A stretch of 64,000 nucleotides of DNA from a bacterium (GTDB lineage: Bacteria; Patescibacteriota; Saccharimonadia; Saccharimonadales; Saccharimonadaceae). Location: positions 1 to 64,000 of the forward strand of contig JAUIII010000002.1 of assembly GCA_030431855.1 (NCBI GenBank). The letters run 5' to 3'. Both the position numbers and the translations under genes were made by a program. Positions 31,346 through 40,951 of this stretch are shown piece after piece. Under the pieces are notes generated by a model. It did no database searches, was not told where the DNA came from, and saw only the letters and a list, made by a program, of their open reading frames with translations. Positions within the stretch are counted from its first letter, which is position 1. Each line of letters begins with the position of its first letter.

Positions 31346-31807
31346 ATGGATCAAACAGCATCCCTAGAGTTCGCACAAAAGTACCTAGAAGACCTACTGA
31401 GTTTCTATGGTGTCAATGTTTCAGTTGACGCTTCGATCAGCGATGACGTTATTGAATTGTCTGTACCCTCAACCGATGACAACAGCATACTTATCGGCCG
31501 TGGCGCAGAGACACTGCGCGGCATGCAGTACGTCATTTCTACGACCCTGCGAAATCAAAATGCAGCTGTTGTAAGAGTAAATATCGACATTGCGGATTAT
31601 AAAAAACAGCGCGCAGAAAAGCTAGCCGAAAAAGCACGAGGCTGGATAGAGCAGGTACGTGAGACTGGTGACTCACATGTAGCAAGTATAAATGCTGCAG
31701 ATCGTCGGGTGGTCCATAAAGTCGCATCCGAATACGATGATATCGAAACCTTCTCAGAGGGCGAAGGGAGAGATCGTCGTATTATTATTGCCCAGAAATC
31801 TTCGTAA
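31346..31807 (+). CDS. khpB: RNA-binding protein KhpB/Jag (KH and R3H domains)
   Basis: 153 residues. KH-like domain with the GRGAETLRGMQYVIS segment (about 51-65), then R3H domain ending in NAADRRVVHKVASEYDDIETFSEG in pieces: R-x-x-x-H motif visible as RRVVHK. No N-terminal Jag domain, so a short form. Likely an RNA-binding regulator acting with KhpA. SD AGGAG. It overlaps the convergent flippase-like gene by 23 bp. Confidence 0.93.
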   Translation: MDQTASLEFAQKYLEDLLSFYGVNVSVDASISDDVIELSVPSTDDNSILIGRGAETLRGMQYVISTTLRNQNAAVVRVNIDIADYKKQRAEKLAEKARGWIEQVRETGDSHVASINAADRRVVHKVASEYDDIETFSEGEGRDRRIIIAQKSS

Positions 31808-32720
31808 TTTTCTTATAGCTCGTTGCCACAAGATAGAATAGTACATCCACGACAGCAGACCACAACCTGCTAAATACAGTAATGGCGAGCGCTATTTCTT
31901 TTGGCATAATAATACTCAGCAGTACGAGCTGCACACCGTCTCTTACACCAAGACCGCTTGGGACAAAGGGTGTTGCCATACCAAGCGCTCCAGCCAGTGT
32001 GAAGCTACCAACTATATACCAAAACGATTCGGGGCCAACAGCGGGGTATATAGCTATGGTAAGGAAATAGTAGGAGCTTCCGGCGACCACTGCGCCTGCA
32101 CTATAAAGCAGAAACGATCGCAGGGTTGCGCGCATATTGGAGTGCAGCTCCGCAAAGGCTTCCTTGCCTCGAATGAATCGATATGTTTTTCTCAGAATAA
32201 AGTTAAACAACGGTGGATAGAGGGCGGCAACCAATAATACGGCCAACACCACCATCGCGAGCTTCGCGTCCGAGGAGATAACATCCAACCTCGGGTCAAA
32301 GGCAAGTATAACAAGAGATACAGCAATGCTTGCGACAACTTGTACGCCACCTTCGAGAATCGAAGAAACAGTCAAACGACTCTTCGAGATACCAAGCTTG
32401 TTTGCCATGTAGACCTTGCCGGCAATCCAGGCGACGGTACCAGGGATATATCGAGCCATCCATGCTTTCGCGTACACATTCGCGAGCTCATAAAATTTTG
32501 GCAATTCTTTTGCGCCAAGATCACGCAAGATGAACCGCCACACCAACACGCCCCAGTAGCGGAAAGCAAGTGAGAGCAGGGTGGCTACCGCCAGCAGGGA
32601 CCATGAAAGCTCGAGACTAGACAGCTGTGCATAGTCAATATCGCGAAGGTAGACGACGAAAAAAGCGACGATAAGAGCAATAAAAATAATGGTGCCAACA
32701 CGTTTGTAGCGACTATTCAT
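31785..32720 (-). CDS. Lysylphosphatidylglycerol synthase-like/UPF0104 membrane protein
   Basis: 311 residues with about eight hydrophobic helices and the family pattern RYWGVLVWRFILRDLGA near the start, ending in VLFYLVATSYKK. This is the TM part of the MprF/AglD-like family; such proteins without a catalytic domain often accompany glycosyltransferase genes and are thought to be lipid or glycolipid flippases. Last gene of a four-gene minus unit with short overlaps. Confidence 0.83.
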   Translation of the reverse strand: MNSRYKRVGTIIFIALIVAFFVVYLRDIDYAQLSSLELSWSLLAVATLLSLAFRYWGVLVWRFILRDLGAKELPKFYELANVYAKAWMARYIPGTVAWIAGKVYMANKLGISKSRLTVSSILEGGVQVVASIAVSLVILAFDPRLDVISSDAKLAMVVLAVLLVAALYPPLFNFILRKTYRFIRGKEAFAELHSNMRATLRSFLLYSAGAVVAGSSYYFLTIAIYPAVGPESFWYIVGSFTLAGALGMATPFVPSGLGVRDGVQLVLLSIIMPKEIALAITVFSRLWSAVVDVLFYLVATSYKKITKISGQ

Positions 32721-33948
32721 GTCTCATAACCTCCTGAAATGTCGTCACTACTTGGTCGCGCAGTACACCGGTAGAAGCAGAAATGCTCTTGCGTATAGAC
32801 GATTGTTTCTTTACAACTTCGCGAACCATGGTATCTAATCGGGTTACAAAGCCATCTTCAAGCGTCGTTTCAATCGGAAGGGCATACACACTCTGTTGTA
32901 TCTGATCAAAAAACACTCTCCCTTTGTCGACGTAGTACAAAGTAATCGAGGGTACACCAGCACTTACAGCGATGATAGTTGAATGTAGGCGGAAGCCAAT
33001 CATGGTCTTTGCTTTAGCCATTGTTGCGCGTATGTCTGCTGGTGACAGGATGTCTTTATCGAGTACGGCAGATTTCTGTGACGGGTTTACATATGCCGCT
33101 AATGTTTGGCATAGTGCACTGTCGCCTTCGCTCATATGCATAGGTACAAATAATACATTTGTTTTCTGTTTTCTGCTTATCTCGCGAACCATCTTGCCTA
33201 GCTGCCCAACATATTGTTCATATTGCGGGCTTTTCGTCTCGTACGATTTTCCTACCAGCTCGAATAACCGTTTTCGGTACGCAAACGGTAATATACCCGA
33301 CTGTTTGTAGTGAAACCAGTCACGCGGACCGATACAAATAAAATTTTCTAAGAACGATTTATCAATGGCGAACTCGGCAGAGAGGGTTGCACGAAGATCG
33401 GCGCTCATTGGCTGTGGCGTAGGCAGCACGGCGGGATCCGAGGCCCAGCGAAGTGTATCCTCGTTTGCGCCCCATTGAACGAGTTTTTCGTACGACTCTT
33501 CATCGCGAACAATAAAGCCCTTGCATCTGTTCACGAGGTAGACTATCAACCGTTTACTGCTCGTAGATTTGGTTGGCCCAATACCTTGATACATCCCAAA
33601 CAGTGAGCTGTTCGACAGCCTAACAGCAGTCATTTTCACTGTCCAGTACCATAGTGAAGCCTTGTTTGTGTAGTCTTTAAGAAGTTCTCCGCCCCCCCAT
33701 AGCACAATATCATTGCTGCGCGCGGCACGACACAACCGCAACAGTTGCCACGGACTAAGCGACTGAAAGTCCATATCAAGAAAATTAATACCAAACCACT
33801 TGGCGTCGCGCTTGGGTGACTGAGAAATGCCTGTTATCGTTGCGTCGGGGAATTGTGATCGAATAAGCTCAATGTTACCTTCGGCAATAGCTCTGTCGCC
33901 GCGATTGCGAGATAAGTCGCTGTTGATTAGTAAAATCTTTTTACCCAT
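32713..33948 (-). CDS. Polysaccharide pyruvyl transferase family protein (CsaB-like)
   Basis: 411 residues. Pattern NRGDRAIAEGNIELIRSQFP at the N-terminus, WGGGELLKDY, and a C-terminal FRLHSTIIAVSAGVPSITLYY (the family RLH motif for nucleotide or PEP-type binding). These enzymes add pyruvyl groups to surface sugars, which in other bacteria anchor SLH proteins. Overlaps neighbours by 8 bp on each side. A second family member lies at 52775-53971. Confidence 0.88.
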   Translation of the reverse strand: MGKKILLINSDLSRNRGDRAIAEGNIELIRSQFPDATITGISQSPKRDAKWFGINFLDMDFQSLSPWQLLRLCRAARSNDIVLWGGGELLKDYTNKASLWYWTVKMTAVRLSNSSLFGMYQGIGPTKSTSSKRLIVYLVNRCKGFIVRDEESYEKLVQWGANEDTLRWASDPAVLPTPQPMSADLRATLSAEFAIDKSFLENFICIGPRDWFHYKQSGILPFAYRKRLFELVGKSYETKSPQYEQYVGQLGKMVREISRKQKTNVLFVPMHMSEGDSALCQTLAAYVNPSQKSAVLDKDILSPADIRATMAKAKTMIGFRLHSTIIAVSAGVPSITLYYVDKGRVFFDQIQQSVYALPIETTLEDGFVTRLDTMVREVVKKQSSIRKSISASTGVLRDQVVTTFQEVMRHE

Positions 33949-35176
33949 GCACAGCCTCTTTTAGCAGAAAGTCGATATGCTGCCGGGCAATGACAGGCCA
34001 TGAATACAGCTGTGCGGTAGCATGCGCGGCTTTTGTCATAGCTTCACGCTGCTTCGTAGACAATGCAAACGCCTCTTCGAGCGCCTGCGTTAGGGCGTCA
34101 CTGTCTTTTTGAGGCACCAACAAACCGTCTTTGCCGTGCGTCAAAATGCCATCCGCGCCACTTTCATTGGTCGCGATACACACCTTCGAATGGGCAAGTC
34201 CCTCAAGCAATGACACTGGTAATCCTTCGACATCACCATCGTCGGTTATGATAGACGGCACGATATAGATGTTGGCAGACTGTATCAGCTGCTCTTTCTC
34301 TTTTCCAGTCACATAGCCATGAAACGTGACCGATGAACCAATGCCCAAGTCACTTACCTGTTGCTTTAGGCTATCCGCCATCAGACCATCGCCGCCAATA
34401 TGCAGCTGGAGGTCGGGGTTATTTTTTGCCAGCGTCGCAAAGGCAGGTAGTAGATACTGAATGCCCTTTTTCTCAACGAGTCTGCCGATGAATACAATGC
34501 GCGTGCCTTTACTATTTACCGTCGGCAGCTTTTCAGGAAGTTCAACGCCCATGGGAATAATGCGTGACCGTTGCCTCAAAGCAGACCACTCGCTTGGCGA
34601 GAAAAACACCTCGAGTTTATGCATTGAACGTTCGCTCACTGCCGTGAATGCGTCTGCCTTTCGAGTCGCCCAGCGCACAATGTATGTTCCGACAAGAGGT
34701 ATTTTGTGCCATACGTCCACGTCAGACGCATGGGTGGTGAATACGAAGGGAGCTCGTCGAACAAATAGGGCCGCACACCGCGCCACCACCGCCTGAGGCG
34801 TAAACCAGTGTGCGTAGATAACATCTGGCTTGAAGCGTGCCGTATGCCACACCACTGAAACGAATTCACCAACAAACAAAAATGGAATGAGGGCATAGTT
34901 GAGCGGGTTTGCTTTTAGAGCAGATAAAATACCGCCCACACCAGCAAGACGTTCAAAACGAAACGGCCAGAAGTAGTGAAAGCGATATTCTTCGTATGCG
35001 GTGTGCTTTGTGTACGAGGTTGTGTTTGATCGCTTGTCGTGAGGTGCGAGGACGCGAAACTCTAGGGAAGAATCAACATCTTTCATGGCTCGTACCTGGT
35101 CTTTTACAAATGCAGGTATGTGATCAGCATCAGATGCTGGCATCGTAGAGGTAATGACGAGTACGCGCCGCGTCAT
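33941..35176 (-). CDS. Glycosyltransferase family 4
   Basis: 411 residues, GT-B fold. N-terminal acceptor domain with VFTTHASDVDVWHK, C-terminal donor domain with FIGRLVEKKGIQYLL, LHIGGDG and GLPVSLLEGLAHS (E-x7-E motif residues). Adds a sugar to a lipid-linked or polymer acceptor at the cytoplasmic face. Sugar not predictable. Overlaps the GT2 gene by 4 bp. Confidence 0.92.
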   Translation of the reverse strand: MTRRVLVITSTMPASDADHIPAFVKDQVRAMKDVDSSLEFRVLAPHDKRSNTTSYTKHTAYEEYRFHYFWPFRFERLAGVGGILSALKANPLNYALIPFLFVGEFVSVVWHTARFKPDVIYAHWFTPQAVVARCAALFVRRAPFVFTTHASDVDVWHKIPLVGTYIVRWATRKADAFTAVSERSMHKLEVFFSPSEWSALRQRSRIIPMGVELPEKLPTVNSKGTRIVFIGRLVEKKGIQYLLPAFATLAKNNPDLQLHIGGDGLMADSLKQQVSDLGIGSSVTFHGYVTGKEKEQLIQSANIYIVPSIITDDGDVEGLPVSLLEGLAHSKVCIATNESGADGILTHGKDGLLVPQKDSDALTQALEEAFALSTKQREAMTKAAHATAQLYSWPVIARQHIDFLLKEAVHG

Positions 35177-36117
35177 TTTTGCTTGTACTGTACTTCCTTT
35201 ATGCGCTCCAGCAAGTCTTCCAGTAGTATTCGGTTGGTCTTTTGTAAATCGGCTATTACCAGTAACGCGAATGACAGCATGGCGCCGAGCAGCATGGCGG
35301 TACCAAAGATAAGCGACTGAATGTGGCCGTTACCTTGGCCCACGATAACAAAGTAGAAAAACCTAAGGAATGGTACTGCCGCCGCGACTGAAAATACGAT
35401 CCCCAGTGAAACAAAAATCGCATGTGGTTTGTACATTACGTAGTTGCGCAGTATGGCTTGGCCAGACTTAGCCATATGCTGCCAGATATTGTTAAACAGT
35501 CGTGATTCACGAGTCTTTTTATTGGTCGTAATAGGGATGCTTACAATCTTTAGCCGTTTGTGCCCAGCTTGAATGATAGTTTCCATGGCGTAGCTAAATT
35601 GCGTCACGATGTTGAGCCGATACAAAGAGTAGCGCGAATAGGCACGAAAGCCGCTTGGAGCATCAGGCAGGTCCGTATTGCCGGCTTGGTTGACTACCCA
35701 GCTACCAAACCGTTGCATGATTTTTTTGAATCCAGAGAAGTGAGCAATCTTGCTTGTCTGTCGATCGCCAATAACGATATCTGCCTCACCTTTGATGATT
35801 GGCTGCACGAGGTCGGCGATACGCTCTTGAGGGTATTGATTGTCACCATCTGTGTGCACGACAATATCTGCTCCATGCTTTAGAGCGTAGTCGACGCCAT
35901 CACGAAAGCCTCGCGCAAGGCCCATAGTTTTTGTGTGGTGAACAAAATGACGTACGCCAAGTTTTTTGGCCACCTCTACCGTTTTGTCGGTACAGCCATC
36001 GTCTATTATCAGCCATTCAACCTGATCAACGTAAGGTATTTTCTTGGGCATTTTTTCAAATACCAATGGTAGGGTCTCGGCTTCATTTAGGCAAGAAATT
36101 TGTATAAATACTTTCAT
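35173..36117 (-). CDS. Glycosyltransferase family 2, polyprenyl-phosphate type
   Basis: 314 residues. GT-A core with EWLIIDDGCTDKTVEVAK and VHTDGDNQYPQ (DxD), then two C-terminal TM helices (about 225-250, 262-287), the layout of dolichol/undecaprenyl-phosphate mannose or glucose synthases. Leader with GGAG before the start and an extended -10 TGATATAAT. First gene of the unit 36117-31785. Confidence 0.92.
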   Translation of the reverse strand: MKVFIQISCLNEAETLPLVFEKMPKKIPYVDQVEWLIIDDGCTDKTVEVAKKLGVRHFVHHTKTMGLARGFRDGVDYALKHGADIVVHTDGDNQYPQERIADLVQPIIKGEADIVIGDRQTSKIAHFSGFKKIMQRFGSWVVNQAGNTDLPDAPSGFRAYSRYSLYRLNIVTQFSYAMETIIQAGHKRLKIVSIPITTNKKTRESRLFNNIWQHMAKSGQAILRNYVMYKPHAIFVSLGIVFSVAAAVPFLRFFYFVIVGQGNGHIQSLIFGTAMLLGAMLSFALLVIADLQKTNRILLEDLLERIKEVQYKQK

Positions 36118-36161
36118 TGGTGCTCCACGGCTAGGTTACTTTTCTATTATATCATCAGGGG

Positions 36162-37523
36162 CTAACTACCGCGCCCTACGCCAATATAGTCAAACCCTGC
36201 TGCTACAGCACCTGTACTGTCATATTGGTTAACAGCGTCTAGTAGAGTGGTTCCGCGCATGTGCTTGGCGAACGATTCGGCAGGGTATGTCAGAATTTCC
36301 TGCCACTCTGTAGCAACAACAACGGCATCGGCGTCTTTTGTGGCTTGTTCGATCGTATCTGCTTGCAAGATTCCTTTTCGTAAATCATGCGATGCCTCGT
36401 CGTTGGCCTGAGGATCGTGTGTTATCACGTCTGACCCAGCCTGGTATAGCTTATTCGCGATGGCAACGCCAGGGGATTTACGCACGTCACTAGTACCAGC
36501 TTTGAAAGCAAGGCCAAGTATTGCGATGCGCTTGCCTCTTAGGTTTCCCCCCATTGCATCCTGTAACTTATCAACTACATAGCCTGGCATTTGGCTGTTT
36601 TGTGCCTGCGCTGCCTGCATGATATCTAGATCAACGCCATACTCGAGGCCACTGGAAATTAAGCCACTTACATCTTTCGGAAAGCAGCCGCCGCCATAAC
36701 CCCGGCCAGCGTTTAAGAATGCTCTTCCAATACGACTATCGGCGCCAACGGCATCCATAACTTCCACTACGTCCGCACCAGCTTTATCGGCCAAAATCGC
36801 AATCGAGTTTGCAAACGATATTTTTAGTGCAAGAAATGCGTTTGCGGTGACTTTTATTAATTCAGCGCTATTGAGACTGGTCGCGATATATTCATCGCCA
36901 CGCGGCCCCTTGGGAACTCGGGCAACGTGAGCGATATGGTCGCGAAACTTTTCAAGCTGAATATATATGTCGATAATTGTGTTGACAGCCGCTTTGTCAT
37001 CACCGCCCACGACTACGCGATCGAAAAACAACGTGTCGTACACGGCAGTACCTTCACGCAAAAATTCGGGGTTCGAAACATAACTGATTTTTGCTTTTGT
37101 CTCGGCGAACTTTTTTTGCACAGCCACCCCCGTGCCTACAGGAACGGTACTTTTTTGCACATAGATAAGTCCGGGCTTGGCATACTTTGCTGTGGTTTCG
37201 GCTGCGGCGAATACGTAAGAAAGATTAGAGCTTCCGTCGGGATTATCCGGCGTGCCAACGCATGAAAATACAACATCGCTATGAGAGACAGAGCTCTCGT
37301 ATGAGTCGGTCGGAATCAAATCGCCTGAATCAAGTGCAAGCTTAATAACCGGGTCAAGGCCTTCCTCATAGAAAAATGACTTTCCCTTTTTTATTACATC
37401 CAGCCGTTCCTTGTTTGGTTCAACAAGATACACTTTGTAATCGCAATGTGCCAAAAGTGCGGCGGTCGTAAGACCAACGTAGCCCGCACCTAGCACGGTA
37501 ATCGTGCGCTGTTTGTTCATCAT
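36162..37523 (-). CDS. UDP-glucose 6-dehydrogenase
   Basis: 453 residues. N-terminal Rossmann GAGYVGLTTAALLAH, catalytic Cys in GGGCFPKDV (about 282), C-terminal UDP-binding domain LAFKAGTSDVRKSP. Oxidises UDP-glucose to UDP-glucuronate. Two adjacent ATGs: TATAAT (minus, 37529-37534) lies 5 bp before the first and 8 bp before the second (37520), so the second may be the true leaderless start. Divergent from the ABC transporter genes. Confidence 0.95.
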   Translation of the reverse strand: MMNKQRTITVLGAGYVGLTTAALLAHCDYKVYLVEPNKERLDVIKKGKSFFYEEGLDPVIKLALDSGDLIPTDSYESSVSHSDVVFSCVGTPDNPDGSSNLSYVFAAAETTAKYAKPGLIYVQKSTVPVGTGVAVQKKFAETKAKISYVSNPEFLREGTAVYDTLFFDRVVVGGDDKAAVNTIIDIYIQLEKFRDHIAHVARVPKGPRGDEYIATSLNSAELIKVTANAFLALKISFANSIAILADKAGADVVEVMDAVGADSRIGRAFLNAGRGYGGGCFPKDVSGLISSGLEYGVDLDIMQAAQAQNSQMPGYVVDKLQDAMGGNLRGKRIAILGLAFKAGTSDVRKSPGVAIANKLYQAGSDVITHDPQANDEASHDLRKGILQADTIEQATKDADAVVVATEWQEILTYPAESFAKHMRGTTLLDAVNQYDSTGAVAAGFDYIGVGRGS

Positions 37524-37528
37524 CTAGC

Positions 37529-37578
37529 ATTATACGCTACCAAACCACCATGCGACCACCGTGAGTTAATGCTATAAT
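37529..37578. promoter_or_regulatory. Divergent promoter pair (udg-like / ABC exporter)
   Basis: Minus TATAAT at 37529-37534 and plus TGC-TATAAT at 37573-37578, each only 5-8 bp from its start codon. Both transcripts would be leaderless. Confidence 0.6.
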
Positions 37579-37586
37579 CAGATAGA

Positions 37587-38402
37587 ATGCTACAGAAAGT
37601 ATATAAACGGTATCGCTACTCATTAATTTTGCTGCGCGAGCTAGTAATCACCGATTTTAAATTGCGGTATCAAAACTCGACTCTCGGCTATCTTTGGGCG
37701 CTGCTTCGACCTTTATTTCTATTCGTCATTATTTATGTATTCTTTGTATATGTGCTGAACGTTTCGCGCGGTGTCGAGCATTGGGGTCCAGCACTCTTGC
37801 TTGGCGTTGTGCTGTGGAACTTTTTCTCAGAAGTAGTCCGACAAGGTCTGAAATCAGTAGTTTCATCAGGTGGCATTATTCGCAAAATTAACTTCCCGAA
37901 ATACATTATTGTTGTTTCAACAAGCCTTTCAGCGATCATTAACCTGCTTATAAACCTTGTCGTTGTCGCGATTTTTGCGGCGATTAACGGCGTAGAGCCA
38001 ACGTGGGGATTGCTAGCAGTACCCGTCTTCATATTAGAGCTGTATGCGTTTGCACTGGGCTTGGCGTTTATCCTAGGAACAGTAAATGTAAAATTTCGGG
38101 ATGTAAGCTACATATGGGATGTAGTGAGTCAAGCATTGTTCTACGGATCGGCTATCATGTTTCCGATGAACCGTGTCGTTGAGATAAATTACAATGTTGC
38201 CATTGCGCTGCTTATCAACCCCGTCGCAACCGTTATTCAGGACGCAAGATATTATGGCATTACCACAACAGTCGATACTCTACAGGGTCTAACAAGCAAC
38301 CCATTCCTTATCGCTTTGCCGGTAATCATTTCTATAGCCACACTTTATATTGGCGCGGTGTATTTCCACAAACGTTCACCGTACTTCGCGGAGGATATAT
38401 AA
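37587..38402 (+). CDS. ABC-2 type polysaccharide export permease (Wzm/TagG-like)
   Basis: 271 residues with six TM helices (about 35-60, 65-85, 110-140, 145-165, 175-195, 240-262) and the opening DFKLRYQNSTLGYLWALLRP, typical of Wzm/TagG permeases. Exports a lipid-linked polymer across the membrane with the ATPase that follows 1 bp later. Confidence 0.94.
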   Translation: MLQKVYKRYRYSLILLRELVITDFKLRYQNSTLGYLWALLRPLFLFVIIYVFFVYVLNVSRGVEHWGPALLLGVVLWNFFSEVVRQGLKSVVSSGGIIRKINFPKYIIVVSTSLSAIINLLINLVVVAIFAAINGVEPTWGLLAVPVFILELYAFALGLAFILGTVNVKFRDVSYIWDVVSQALFYGSAIMFPMNRVVEINYNVAIALLINPVATVIQDARYYGITTTVDTLQGLTSNPFLIALPVIISIATLYIGAVYFHKRSPYFAEDI

Positions 38403-38403
38403 C

Positions 38404-39609
38404 ATGGTGAAAGCAAAGAAAAAGATCGCGGTTGAGGTAAAGAACGTCAAGAAACGCTTTTATTTGCCACACCACAGCAACAACTCAATAAAGAGCGCTA
38501 TCACCCAGGCGTTTAAGCCAAAACGAAAAGGCGGAGATTCATTCTATGCACTTGATGGAGTGAGTTTTTCTGTTGAAAAAGGCGATTTCTTCGGAATTTT
38601 AGGACGAAATGGGTCTGGTAAGAGTACGCTGCTCAAAATTATCTCGGAGATATACCAGCCTACAGAAGGGACGGTTTCACACAAAGGCAAGCTAGTATCG
38701 TTTATCGAACTAGGTGTTGGATTTAAGGCAGAACTTTCAGGACGAGAAAACGTGTTTCTTAACGGAGCCTTGCTCGGGTTTTCGAAATCTGAAATTGAAT
38801 CAATGTACGACGATATTGTAAGTTTTGCTGAGCTTGAACGATTTATGGATCAAAAGCTCAAAAATTATTCCAGCGGCATGAAGGTTCGATTGGCGTTTTC
38901 AGTGGCGATACGCGCAAAAGCGGACATACTGATACTAGATGAAGTCCTAGCGGTAGGTGACGCAGCGTTTAGAAAAAAGTGTAACGACTATTTCCAGACG
39001 CTCAAAGATGAGGATAAAACCGTGATCTTAGTAACACACGGCATGGGTGCGGTAAGAGATTTTTGTAATAAAGCTATTGTAATTGAAAACGGCAAAGTGG
39101 CGTTCGAGGGTTCTGGCGACGAGGCGGCGGACGAGTATCTTCGCCTATTTGATAAAGATATTGCCGATACATCCGAAAAAAATAAAGAGAAGCGCTGGGG
39201 AGACAAGGCAGTGGTGATTGATGATTTCAACGTTGATACTGACAAAAACAACGTACGTGTTTCTATTGTTGCGAAAGCCGGCCCCAAGGCACTAAGCAAT
39301 GTAGCTGTTGGCTTTCGGATAAAGAGTGCTAAAGGCAAAGTTTTGATTGGCGCAAATAATCTCAATGTTCAGGATACAACAACCATAGATTTTGCCGCAA
39401 ACGAGACAAAAGAAATTGAGTTTGTCCTTCCAAACATCCTTGGCAATAAGACGTATATCTTTTCCGCGACGATTAACTCATCAGGTGGCACTGCAACGCA
39501 CGATTGGTGGGAAAACATCACCTCCATCGAGCATAAGCGTGCAAGTGGCGGACGATACCCACTTATCGCGCCAGCAAAGATCCAGACTCGCAGTTCGAAA
39601 AAGAAATAA
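38404..39609 (+). CDS. ABC polysaccharide exporter ATPase (Wzt/TagH-like)
   Basis: About 401 residues from ATG 38404, preceded by GGAGG; a longer frame to 38350 is rejected. Walker A GRNGSGKST, signature YSSGMKVRLAFS, Walker B DILILDEVLAVGD. The C-terminal ~150 residues are a beta-sandwich like the Wzt carbohydrate-binding domain, which in O-antigen systems recognises the finished chain end. Partner of the 37587 permease. Confidence 0.95.
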   Translation: MVKAKKKIAVEVKNVKKRFYLPHHSNNSIKSAITQAFKPKRKGGDSFYALDGVSFSVEKGDFFGILGRNGSGKSTLLKIISEIYQPTEGTVSHKGKLVSFIELGVGFKAELSGRENVFLNGALLGFSKSEIESMYDDIVSFAELERFMDQKLKNYSSGMKVRLAFSVAIRAKADILILDEVLAVGDAAFRKKCNDYFQTLKDEDKTVILVTHGMGAVRDFCNKAIVIENGKVAFEGSGDEAADEYLRLFDKDIADTSEKNKEKRWGDKAVVIDDFNVDTDKNNVRVSIVAKAGPKALSNVAVGFRIKSAKGKVLIGANNLNVQDTTTIDFAANETKEIEFVLPNILGNKTYIFSATINSSGGTATHDWWENITSIEHKRASGGRYPLIAPAKIQTRSSKKK

Positions 39610-39611
39610 GG

Positions 39612-40865
39612 CTAATCTCCGATAAGGCCGCGCTTTACAAAATCATACGCAGTATAGCTATGCTTTTTTAGAGTCATCCCCATACCATTCCAGTCGATTG
39701 GAAGATTCTCACGGTAGATCCGACCGACATTCTTTGCAAAATGGATAGAAGGCATGTCGATGTAGCGCTCAAAGTAGTACGTGACAGGTATCTGTACAAG
39801 AACGGTAATGATAAAGGTGACTACCGTTGCAAGACTGAAGCCTAGTGGCTCGCTGAGGGTAATAATAAGGGCTGCGGAAACGGTGTAAATAACTAATAGG
39901 TGGGTAAGATAGAGTGAGAAAGTGTACTTACCCAACATACTGAGAAATGGTTTCTGCAGAAATGTCTTTACGCGCGCGCTTAACAGTACAACGAGAATAA
40001 ATAATGCGGCTGCTATAGTGATGTAAAAGATGCGGTAGTGGATATCGATAAAGGGGAATTCCAAGTATTCATACACACTATCGCCACTTCTCTTCGGATA
40101 AGAGCCAAGGAAAATGGCACCGGCAGCGAATATGAGCAGAATAAGAGGGTGCTTGAGCTTCTCTAATAGCTTATTGTTGTAAGCATCAGCAATAGCCATG
40201 CCTATAACAAATGCCAAGAACCAGGTTCCAAACGTGCCGATTGCTAATATAAGATAGGCGAGCAAACGGTAACGTGACTTTGCAAACAATAGCAAAAAGC
40301 CAAAGACTAAAAACGATCCAAAGAACTCTGTATGCATTGTCCAGAGCACATGGTTAACCGGAACGGATTTATCATAAATAAATATGTCGTAGGTACCTAT
40401 TTTGAGCGCCTCAAAAATATTCAGGTCGAACGACCATTTGTGCGCGTATGCCGACGACCCAGTGATAGCACCTGCCGCCTTGGTGAGTTCACTTGAGTTC
40501 AAGGATATTAATATAAATGCAAGCAACACAGAAGCAAGCGCCGGCAACATGAGTCGTAGGTAGCGTCCCGTTGCAAGTTTTTTTACAATCGCTTCATCTC
40601 CGGTTTGAAAGAACCCAATTGAAAGTACAAAGCCACTTAAGACAAAAAATATTGCCACCGCCAATGTTCCAGCAAATAACAGAGTTATGGGCGTTCCATA
40701 AATAGCAGATTCAATTGGTGTATGTGCAAGTCTTGCGTCGCCATCGCGAAGCGTTGGATACATGAGCACAATAAAGTGGTACAAAGCAACCGCAATAGCT
40801 GCCAAGCCTCGCAGACCCTCCAACTCCATAAACCTATTGATTTTCTTTGTCTTCAAAACACACAA
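39612..40865 (-). CDS. Acyltransferase family 3 (OafA-like) membrane protein
   Basis: 417 residues, about ten TM helices; N-terminal ELEGLRGLAAIAVALYHF contains the conserved RG...H of acyltransferase-3 proteins, which O-acetylate or acylate surface sugars or peptidoglycan. Start is uncertain: TTG at 40865 or ATG at about 40829 (MELEGLRG). Convergent with the ABC ATPase. Confidence 0.88.
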   Translation of the reverse strand: MCVLKTKKINRFMELEGLRGLAAIAVALYHFIVLMYPTLRDGDARLAHTPIESAIYGTPITLLFAGTLAVAIFFVLSGFVLSIGFFQTGDEAIVKKLATGRYLRLMLPALASVLLAFILISLNSSELTKAAGAITGSSAYAHKWSFDLNIFEALKIGTYDIFIYDKSVPVNHVLWTMHTEFFGSFLVFGFLLLFAKSRYRLLAYLILAIGTFGTWFLAFVIGMAIADAYNNKLLEKLKHPLILLIFAAGAIFLGSYPKRSGDSVYEYLEFPFIDIHYRIFYITIAAALFILVVLLSARVKTFLQKPFLSMLGKYTFSLYLTHLLVIYTVSAALIITLSEPLGFSLATVVTFIITVLVQIPVTYYFERYIDMPSIHFAKNVGRIYRENLPIDWNGMGMTLKKHSYTAYDFVKRGLIGD

Positions 40866-40951
40866 TGTGAGCGCATAACACGCCCACCATTACTTATCCC
40901 CTTTGTGCTTATTTTACCAGATAATCAAGCGTTGCGATAGTGCGAGAAAGG